From NCBI GenBank assembly GCA_947453145.1, contig CANGFA010000014.1:1-63612 (forward strand): a stretch of 63,612 nt of DNA, given 5' to 3'. The notes under the pieces were generated by a model. It made no database searches and was not told the DNA's origin. It saw only the letters and a program-made list of their open reading frames with translations. The stretch is from Bacteroidota bacterium (lineage in GTDB: Bacteria; Bacteroidota; Bacteroidia; Chitinophagales; Chitinophagaceae). Shown piece by piece: positions 54,301 through 60,638 of this stretch (within the stretch, counting starts at the first letter, position 1; each line of letters opens with the position of its first letter). Position numbers and translations under genes: made by a program.

Positions 54301-54565
54301 TATTACCCACCAAAACCTCTTTCTTTAAATAATTCAAAGAGGTAAAAACAAGGGTTTGTTTAGCATTAGCTTTAATTGAAAATGCTCCATTTTGATTGGT
54401 AGCAGTTGCAACTTTAGATCCTTTTACTTGGACAGACACGCCACTCAGTGGTCGATTGTCTTCTCCTACTACTTTACCCGTTATTGTTTTTTCTTGGGCC
54501 AACAAGGTGTTACTAACTATTGTAGAACAAATCAAGAAAAGCACAAACGGAAGAAATTTTCTCAT
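51362..54565 (-). CDS. SusC/RagA-type TonB-dependent transporter (second pair)
   Basis: A 1067-residue outer-membrane importer: signal peptide 1-23, regulatory domain (ITGKVVGEDNRPLSGVSVQV), plug (INSLQGRVAGITVTPTTG, VLKGPEATSLYGSQASNG) and beta-barrel ending ISYSFGMRANF. The pre-plug signature is VVVVAMDIKRNARELGYS instead of the common GYGT form, marking a different SusC clade from the PUL copy. It heads a three-gene minus-strand operon with SusD-like_2 and the DUF4397 lipoprotein. Substrate unknown. Confidence 0.95.
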   Translation of the reverse strand: MRKFLPFVLFLICSTIVSNTLLAQEKTITGKVVGEDNRPLSGVSVQVKGSKVATATNQNGAFSIKANAKQTLVFTSLNYLKKEVLVGNSAEVNVQLTPTQDQLEEVVVVAMDIKRNARELGYSTQNVTGKDIQTTQRENFINSLQGRVAGITVTPTTGAAGASSGIILRGFNTLSGTNQPLFIVDGIILDNSTLNTNSQGGAGIGLASDLPNRNNDYMNRMADLNPNDIENVTVLKGPEATSLYGSQASNGAIVITTKKSKSTGGKLLVTYDNNFRTQEITRFAEVNNNYGPGASNGIPTAPPTTGQFQSFGPLWPSTTKLYDNINHFYKTGITQTHNIGLEFGKKDMGFRVSGQFLDNQGVIPNNMLKKYNFKISNNTKIGKYITITPSIAFTSSENIKPLKGNASTGGFLLSLYQWPANNDVTNYATSNGSKTTLFNSNVNSDYDNPLWSAYNNYSGDKNTRYVSTLGIDITPFTWLSVAGRFGYDTYQQDGYLLTHPQSYALTAATRGSLDNYYRTYKGYNHTITATAKKNFGKFSTRLMVGTMWIDNEMQQYSVKGTQLIDSLSNGSMYKNGSVITKLNPSDSSISLPGSRVRLLRNYFGLPNLNILRELAYFSEASIGYNNVAFLTYSHRFETASPLPAKNRNYNFPGASLSLIMSDIFPIIKRGGIVDYFKLRGSMANTARLNDPYSNQAVFVNNQNSSTIPGFTYGFTNANPDLRPERQQTFEVGSEIRMLKNAITIEAAYYNTLCTDQISQGYRASYATGFILNTTNASSLRNQGLELTVGLNPINKNDFNWNINFNFNHMWSRVLTLPESIGILNDYYNSDTYISNVRGGLIRNHSTGTITGSTYTRNAAGAILINPTTGIPLVTTGNLLIADRSPNFTLGISNSFRYKNLSLSFLWDWKRGGDIYNGTDQALTTLGKSARTSDRTTPLVVKGVLNDGYQNSLNPTVNSIVINPYFLSSYYTSLPDEEFIQKNVNWLRLRDLSINYTLPKNVMNHIKPIKSVSFFFTGNDLVLITNYHGADPAVNSNNPSTGGIGGYGLDLGSAPTPISYSFGMRANF

Positions 54566-54706
54566 AGTCTTCTGTTTTTAGTTTTTAAATGTTGAAAAAT
54601 CAACGTGAGTGGGGAAATTTATTAGCATAATTTTCCTGCCTAAATATATGAATATATTCTCATAATTTAAGAAAATGTTAACAAGATCTTAATCTTGGCT
54701 AAAGTT

Positions 54707-54750
54707 ATATAGGGCCTCACTATAACCGTTATTGTAAGAGGCCTATTTTA
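54707..54750. terminator. Possible terminator hairpin
   Basis: AGGGCCTC and GAGGCCT pair around a partly complementary loop (CTATAACCGTTATTG). TATTTTATT follows on the plus strand. It could end the M1 peptidase transcript (minus strand), but the downstream T-run on that strand is weak. Confidence 0.45.
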
Positions 54751-54842
54751 TTAGAAATAGTGCTATGCAAATGCGGCTCTAATTTTATATAAAATTGGAA
54801 TGTAGGTCGCTGTGAAAAAAGCAGTTTTAACCCCTCATTTCA

Positions 54843-56453
54843 TCAAAAAAGCAGCACCTTTTTTAAATAAAACCCTTTAGGATCTATAATGGGGGGTTGG
54901 ATACTGGTAATCTTTAAACCTTCCTTAGTAAGTATTTTCTTTTCTATTTTATTATTCATATAAATATCAACTGGCAAATCCATTACATAATTAGCTGGGG
55001 TAATTTGATATTGTTGGTAGCCTATTTCTTTTATGTTAAAGTCCAAGGTATTGGTGGTTCTTAAATAGAAATCAAAGAAAGGTTTTAAAGAATAGCCGGT
55101 TGCTTTACTAAATAGCTCCTCCACATCCTTTGAGGTTACAAAATTATCATAAGTGTATTGAGGATCGGTGGCTAATTTTTTGAGGGTAGGGAAGAATATT
55201 TCATCTCCTATGACATAACGCAAGCTATGCATGAAAAAAGCTCCTTTAGTATAAATATCATTACCGGCGTAGGTCTCATCCTCTGATAATTCCTCTGCGC
55301 CAACCATTGGCTTTTTAAATTTAATACTCTTTTTAAATGCAGCCATTTTAGAATCATAGGCTTCCTGGCCACCCAAATCATAATAGGCAAGGGCTTCGGC
55401 GTATGTGCCAATTCCTTCCTGTATCCACATATGGGCCCAGTCCTTGTTGGTTACTTTGTTGGCCCACCACTCATGCGCGTATTCGTGAAATAGATTATCC
55501 GAATATTCCTGTCCGCCTATATTTTTGTATTCAAATTTGTTATTAAAAGTAATCATGGTTTGATGTTCCATTCCTGAATTAGGCACTTCGGCAACCCCAA
55601 TTTTTTCTTTAACCCAAGGATATTCACCAAAATATTTTTCTAAAATTTTTGTGTCTCTTATTTTTGTTTCAATTACTTTTTGCGCATGCATGGTGTCTTC
55701 TTCCAAAACATAAAATTCTATAGGCACCACATTTCCATTGATAGTCGTATAGCTTCCTTTGGCCACTTGGTATTTACCAATATTAAAAACCACGCAATAA
55801 TTGCTAATCGTATAATTGGTTTTCCAAAAATAAGTTGTCTTATTATTCTTAATAGTTGTTTTTTGCAAAAGTCCAGGACCTGCTACTACTAAGCCTTTGG
55901 GCACGGTGATATTCATGTCCACTCCTTCGTTGGGTTCGTCACTGGGATGGTCCTTGCAAGGAAAATACATTCTGCCTCCCTCTTTTTGAATATTAATGGA
56001 AACCCAGTCATTACCAAGGCTGTCTTTAGCCCATGTAAAACCTCCAAACCAAGGTGGCTTCACTGCAACCGGAGGAGCCCCGCCGTATTTAATATCCACC
56101 ATTTGTTTTCCTATATTAAAACCTGAGGCAGCAGTAATATAAATTTTATCATCTTTTTGTTCGAAGGCAACCTCCTTTTTATTAACTGATACTTTTTCTA
56201 CTTTCAACAAATGCACTAAGTCCAATAAAATAGTATCGGTTTGCTTTGATAAATTTAAGGTTACAACGGTATTTCCCTGAATGGTTTTTTGTTCAATATT
56301 TACTTCCAAATTAATAGTATAATGTCTTATGTCCATGATTGCCTGAAGCGGTTTTAATTTTCCACCTGAGGATAAATAACTAACATCTAAATTGTTCTGT
56401 GCGAACAGGCTATTTACAATAAAAATGCTTAAAAAGGCGATACTATTTTTCAT
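54843..56453 (-). CDS. Secreted M1-family aminopeptidase
   Basis: A 536-residue exported metallopeptidase; signal peptide 1-19. The gluzincin site is complete: HEYAH (His323, His327; Glu324) and Glu346 (WIQEGIGTYAE), 19 residues after the second His. NSGMEHQTMI stands in for the GAMEN exopeptidase motif. An N-terminal beta domain (about 25-210) precedes the catalytic domain, and the large C-terminal helical domain of aminopeptidase N is absent, as in the short M1 forms of Bacteroidota. It cleaves N-terminal residues from peptides. Divergent from the MBL-fold gene. Confidence 0.9.
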   Translation of the reverse strand: MKNSIAFLSIFIVNSLFAQNNLDVSYLSSGGKLKPLQAIMDIRHYTINLEVNIEQKTIQGNTVVTLNLSKQTDTILLDLVHLLKVEKVSVNKKEVAFEQKDDKIYITAASGFNIGKQMVDIKYGGAPPVAVKPPWFGGFTWAKDSLGNDWVSINIQKEGGRMYFPCKDHPSDEPNEGVDMNITVPKGLVVAGPGLLQKTTIKNNKTTYFWKTNYTISNYCVVFNIGKYQVAKGSYTTINGNVVPIEFYVLEEDTMHAQKVIETKIRDTKILEKYFGEYPWVKEKIGVAEVPNSGMEHQTMITFNNKFEYKNIGGQEYSDNLFHEYAHEWWANKVTNKDWAHMWIQEGIGTYAEALAYYDLGGQEAYDSKMAAFKKSIKFKKPMVGAEELSEDETYAGNDIYTKGAFFMHSLRYVIGDEIFFPTLKKLATDPQYTYDNFVTSKDVEELFSKATGYSLKPFFDFYLRTTNTLDFNIKEIGYQQYQITPANYVMDLPVDIYMNNKIEKKILTKEGLKITSIQPPIIDPKGFYLKKVLLF

Positions 56454-56539
56454 GGTTTTATTATTGTTTTTAAATTTAAATCATTTAAGGCAACTCGCAA
56501 ATTCTTACTATATTTAAATACCTTTTCTTTAGGTAATTT

Positions 56540-57451
56540 ATGAATCTGCCAATGAAATATTTTACATTACTTATATTACTTTTCATAGGGACCTTTAGTG
56601 GTTTAAAAGCCCAAACTACCAATACCAAATTAGTGTTATTAGGCACCGGTACCCCCTTTGCGGACCCCAATAAATCTGGCCCTTCTTTAGCAATTGTAGT
56701 TAATAATACTTCTTATATTGTGGACTGTGGCCCTGGTTTGGTAAGGAGGGCAGCGCAAGCAAAAGAATTGGGTTTCCCTTCATTGGATGCAGCGCAATTA
56801 AAAACTTTATTTATTACCCATTTGCACTCGGATCATACCACTGGCTTGGCTGACATCATTTTAACTCCGGCCGTTTTAGACCGAAATGCACCCATTATAA
56901 TTTATGGTCCTATTGGTACTAAAAAAATGTCCCAACATATTTTGGAGGCATATAAACAAGATATTGCAATGCGAATTAATGGACTAGAAAAAGGAGACGC
57001 CATTGCATATCAAGTAAATGCGCATGAAATTAAAGAAGGAGAGATATACAAAGACAGTAATATTGCTGTCACCGCTTTTAAGGTAAAACATGGACAATGG
57101 AAAAATGCGTTTGGTTTTGTATTTCAAACTAAGGATAAAAAAATAGTTATTTCCGGGGATTGCACTTACAGTGAAAATTTAATCAAATATGCACAGGACT
57201 GTGATATTTTGGTGCATGAGGTATACTCGGATATGGGTTTGAGAAAAAGAACTCAAAGGTGGCAGGACTATCATTCCTCCTTTCATACTTCTACCTATCA
57301 ACTTGCCGATATTGCCAGTAAGGTGAAACCTAAGCTGCTTGTGCTTAACCATCAGTTAACTTTTGGAAGCAGTTTGGAAAGTTTGCTTAATGAAATAAGA
57401 TCAAAATATAATGGTGCTGTGGTGAATGGCGCTGATTTGGATATTTATTAA
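56540..57451 (+). CDS. Secreted MBL-fold metallo-hydrolase (RNase Z/AtsA-like)
   Basis: A 303-residue exported protein; signal peptide about 1-24 (LKAQ). HLHSDHTTGL (His94, His96, Asp98, His99) is the metal-binding motif; VSGDCTYSENL-type ISGDCTYSEN and NHQLTFG supply further ligands. LVLLGTGTPFADPNKSGPS is typical of the RNase Z-like branch that includes the arylsulfatase AtsA of Pseudoalteromonas. Export excludes tRNA processing. An arylsulfatase or phosphodiesterase activity is possible but unproven. Divergent from the M1 peptidase gene. Confidence 0.8.
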   Translation: MNLPMKYFTLLILLFIGTFSGLKAQTTNTKLVLLGTGTPFADPNKSGPSLAIVVNNTSYIVDCGPGLVRRAAQAKELGFPSLDAAQLKTLFITHLHSDHTTGLADIILTPAVLDRNAPIIIYGPIGTKKMSQHILEAYKQDIAMRINGLEKGDAIAYQVNAHEIKEGEIYKDSNIAVTAFKVKHGQWKNAFGFVFQTKDKKIVISGDCTYSENLIKYAQDCDILVHEVYSDMGLRKRTQRWQDYHSSFHTSTYQLADIASKVKPKLLVLNHQLTFGSSLESLLNEIRSKYNGAVVNGADLDIY

Positions 57452-57672
57452 TGTCGAAATATTTTTGTTACCCATGTGTATGTCGTCAAAGAAAGTGGAC
57501 AGTTTAGTTGTAGAGGGTTTCGTTGTTTAAATGTAGGATTTTTTTCTTTTTTATTAATGTTAGCTATATAAAACTGATGCGGAATAACATGCATATTTTA
57601 GACAAAATTTTATTAAATGATATTGTTAACTTTGTTAATTATTTACTTGTTTAATATTACGTTTATCAATAC

Positions 57673-58407
57673 ATGTGCTACTATAATAGTATCAACCTAG
57701 ACAAAGGGAACAAAGTTTCTTTAAATGGTATCATTAAGGAATTGCCAATAATACAAAGACCCTTACAAAGTGGCTTTGAATATGGGGATTGGGCCATTAT
57801 TAAACCCGGCGACTTTGATTTCGTTTTTGAATTGGCCCATTGGGAACTCATTGCACCTTGGGTAAACAGTAGTTTAGAAGTTATGAAGGGGCGAGAAAAA
57901 TTCAATACCTTAAATGCAACAGCAGAAAGGTTATTGGAAAGCAAATTATTTAAGCAACCCGCATTAAAAAGAAGGTGTTTGGTATTGTCTTCAGGTTTTT
58001 ATGAATGGAGGCATTTTACGCCCATAGGAACCAAAAAAGACATTGCTTATCCTTATCATATTTGTGTTAAAGACAAGCCTTATTTTTTTATGGCAGGCAT
58101 TTATCAGCCCTGGGTGGATGTTGAATCGGGGGAAATGATGGATACATTCTCTATTATTACCACCAAGGCCAATACTTTAATGTCCCAAATTCACAATAAG
58201 AAAAAAAGAATGCCCACCATTTTAAATGAGCAACAAGCTGCAGCGTGGTTAAGTCCTAATCTTTCGCCTGCTGAAATCATGGAATTAGCTAGTACACAAA
58301 TTGAGAATGATTTATTGAAAGCCTATACCATTAAAAAAGATTTTAGAACAACGTATGATCCAAAGGAGGCATTCCATTACGAGGAACTTGATGCACTCAA
58401 TTTATAA
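57673..58407 (+). CDS. SRAP-domain protein (HMCES/YedK), abasic-site DNA-protein crosslinker
   Basis: A 244-residue cytoplasmic protein. Cys2 (MCYY) is the residue that crosslinks to abasic sites once the initiator Met is removed. Asn81 in NATAERL, Glu111 in SSGFYEWRH and His174 in QIHNKKKRMP complete the SRAP active site. It protects single-stranded abasic sites in replication. A possible -7 box TAACTTTG lies at 57627-57634, about 40 bp upstream. The stretch 57452-57672 otherwise holds no gene that I can see. Confidence 0.92.
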   Translation: MCYYNSINLDKGNKVSLNGIIKELPIIQRPLQSGFEYGDWAIIKPGDFDFVFELAHWELIAPWVNSSLEVMKGREKFNTLNATAERLLESKLFKQPALKRRCLVLSSGFYEWRHFTPIGTKKDIAYPYHICVKDKPYFFMAGIYQPWVDVESGEMMDTFSIITTKANTLMSQIHNKKKRMPTILNEQQAAAWLSPNLSPAEIMELASTQIENDLLKAYTIKKDFRTTYDPKEAFHYEELDALNL

Positions 58408-58425
58408 TAGCAGGTTAATAATATT

Positions 58426-59091
58426 TTAAGGTAAACTATTGTAGGCTTGTACAGCAAGTATTAAATCGGATTCTTTTTTCAAATTGAATCGCTTTTCTGC
58501 AATCACTCCATTGATAGCACCTTCCTTATCCATAAAAAAAGGCATTATTTCTTCCTTACTTAATTTAATAAACTTAAACTGATCTCCTTTTTTAAGATAA
58601 TACCTACTAGTATTAGCAAAGGTTTTTACCATACCTGCATTAATCTCACTCATTTCGCTTACTTGTTTTATGTCGGAACGGTATAATTGAACATTGCCAG
58701 TTCCAACTAATACTTGCACATATTGATCTGCTCTGATTCCTCCTTGGTTAATCCCCTTTATAAATACCATTTGATTAACAGTATCAGGCCATTTGGGGAA
58801 TAATTTAACCTCCAATATTTTATCTATTAATTCAAATGGGTCATCTTGTTTATTAAAAAATACCGCATTTTCGTATAAGTCAATTTTCAGTTCTAAATCG
58901 GTGTATACCCCTAAATTAGTAGTTACCGAACCGTGTATCCATTTATCTTGTAAAAATGGGGTACCTCTAATACCTGTATATTTATCTGGGTTATAATTTT
59001 TACTAGATACAGGATCTTGTAATTGAAGGAGTTGAGCATTTGCATTTAATAGAGAAAAGCAAAGTATGATACAGACAAATATATTTTTCAT
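58426..59091 (-). CDS. Secreted protein of unknown function
   Basis: A 221-residue protein with signal peptide 1-19 (LNANAQ). I do not recognise a family with certainty. The mature sequence is mostly beta, with ELKIDLYENAVFFNKQDDPFE, GNVQLYRSDIKQV and KKGDQFKFIKLSKEEIMPFF. It ends in an Asn-rich short helix. The layout is reminiscent of uncharacterised Bacteroidota secreted proteins. It converges on the SRAP gene and is monocistronic. Confidence 0.6.
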   Translation of the reverse strand: MKNIFVCIILCFSLLNANAQLLQLQDPVSSKNYNPDKYTGIRGTPFLQDKWIHGSVTTNLGVYTDLELKIDLYENAVFFNKQDDPFELIDKILEVKLFPKWPDTVNQMVFIKGINQGGIRADQYVQVLVGTGNVQLYRSDIKQVSEMSEINAGMVKTFANTSRYYLKKGDQFKFIKLSKEEIMPFFMDKEGAINGVIAEKRFNLKKESDLILAVQAYNSLP

Positions 59092-59151
59092 AGAAGTATT
59101 TTATTTCCTAAAACTAATTGCTTTGCTTGAGTTTATAAAATAAAAATGCGT

Positions 59152-59190
59152 TAAAAAAAGAAAGGCTGCCTTTAAGGCAGCCTTTCTATA
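59152..59190 (-). terminator. Intrinsic terminator of the third SusCD operon
   Basis: AGAAAGGCTGCC and GGCAGCCTTTCT form a perfect 12-bp stem around TTTAA. On the minus strand CTTTTTTTAA follows. It lies 20 bp beyond the SusD stop. Confidence 0.92.
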
Positions 59191-59209
59191 ATAATGAACA
59201 GGGAAACAA

Positions 59210-60610
59210 TTAGTTCCAACCTGCATTTTGTTGTGTTCTGATGGTTGGGTTCGCGTCTAATTCAACCTGAGGGATTGGCATTAATCTTCTGAAATTTGTA
59301 AAGTCAATTGATCTAGCAGATGTTGGATAATCTGTACTACGAACAATATTCCTTTGCAATCTTTGCATATCAAGATAACGATCACCTTCGAAAGCCAATT
59401 CTTTTCTTCTTTCTAATATGATATCTTCTAATAAAGCTGCACCAGAAGAAGCAATTGCAGGTGCTCCTCTATTTGCAGTTACTTTGTTTACATATAATAA
59501 AGCATCAGCAGTATTGGAAGGATAAGATGCTTCTGCAGCAATCAAATACATTTCAGACAATCTTAATACTTTAGTATCCGTATGGTCACCACTGTAGGCA
59601 GTAAATTTATTTACGAATGTAGAAGCTAGACCACCTCTTGTTCCAGTTGTATAAAAAGCCTTTCTTACGTCAGCGGCATCAAACTTTGCATATAATTCTG
59701 AATTACACAACATATCACCATAGTTACCACTTTGTAAGTAGATGTATGCTAATGCATCAAATCCATTGTTTGAAACGGCATCAAAAGAAACCTCAAATAA
59801 AGTTTCTAACTTAGAAGTAAGTGGAGCAACCCCTGCCCAATAAGAAGCATGGTTAGCAGCTGTTACAGCAGTGAATCCACTGTTGTTGATTACATCTAAA
59901 GCAGCAGTTTTAGCAGCAGCCATATTACCCATTGTAAGGTATACTTTAGCTTGTAAAGCCTCTGCAGCGTATTTGCTAAACTGAGAAGAGTTAGTGAACT
60001 TAGTCATTAAGCTAAACGCTTGTGTTAAGTCTCTGTTGATTTGGTCGTACACTTCAGAAACCTTAGCTCTACCTGGCTTAGTATCAGGATTGTATACCGT
60101 AATTACTGGCACACCCAATGCAGTTGGATCCTTTGTGTATGGAGTTGCAAAATAACGCACTAGGTTAAAATAGGCTAAAGCACGAATTGCATAGGCCTCA
60201 CCCTTGTATTGTAATACGTTTGCATTATCAGCAACCTTAGAGTTAATGATGTTGTTTGCACGTAAAATCACAGTGTAGGCATTTTGCCATAAAGCAGTTA
60301 CATCACCATCACCCACTGTATAGTTATACAAGCTAAAGCCTGGGTAACGACCTGTATTTTGAACTGATATATAGGTATTGTCTGCCATCAAATCACCTAA
60401 TACAGGCAATGATCTACCGTATAAACCGGTTGTTTTTAATCCAGCATAAGCACCGCGTAAGGCAACTTGTAAGTCTGCTTCCGTAGCTAATGCATATTCT
60501 GGTGTTAAAGAGGTTGGAGGTGTTAATTCCAAGAAGCTCTTTTCACAAGAAGCTAATGATAGCAATAACGCTGTTGCTACTATCATATTTTTTATTGTAA
60601 ATGGTTTCAT
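59210..60610 (-). CDS. SusD/RagB-type lipoprotein (third pair)
   Basis: A 466-residue outer-membrane lipoprotein; lipobox SLASC (Cys22). SusD landmarks are LTPEYALATEADLQVALRGA, AYAIRALAYFNLVRYFATPY, AAEALQAKVYLTMGN, ILERRKELAFEGDRYLDMQR and RLMPIPQVELD. It is encoded 28 bp downstream of its SusC and ends at a strong terminator, with no enzymes on that side. Ligand unknown; any enzymes of this locus would lie beyond the right edge. Confidence 0.95.
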   Translation of the reverse strand: MKPFTIKNMIVATALLLSLASCEKSFLELTPPTSLTPEYALATEADLQVALRGAYAGLKTTGLYGRSLPVLGDLMADNTYISVQNTGRYPGFSLYNYTVGDGDVTALWQNAYTVILRANNIINSKVADNANVLQYKGEAYAIRALAYFNLVRYFATPYTKDPTALGVPVITVYNPDTKPGRAKVSEVYDQINRDLTQAFSLMTKFTNSSQFSKYAAEALQAKVYLTMGNMAAAKTAALDVINNSGFTAVTAANHASYWAGVAPLTSKLETLFEVSFDAVSNNGFDALAYIYLQSGNYGDMLCNSELYAKFDAADVRKAFYTTGTRGGLASTFVNKFTAYSGDHTDTKVLRLSEMYLIAAEASYPSNTADALLYVNKVTANRGAPAIASSGAALLEDIILERRKELAFEGDRYLDMQRLQRNIVRSTDYPTSARSIDFTNFRRLMPIPQVELDANPTIRTQQNAGWN

Positions 60611-60638
60611 ATTCTTTTCTATTTGAATTTAACTTTGA

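Noticed and set aside
57473..57530. Insertion-sequence end (AAAGTGGACAGTTT-like stretch)
   Set aside because: It is reminiscent of IS termini but no transposase, second end or target duplication is visible.
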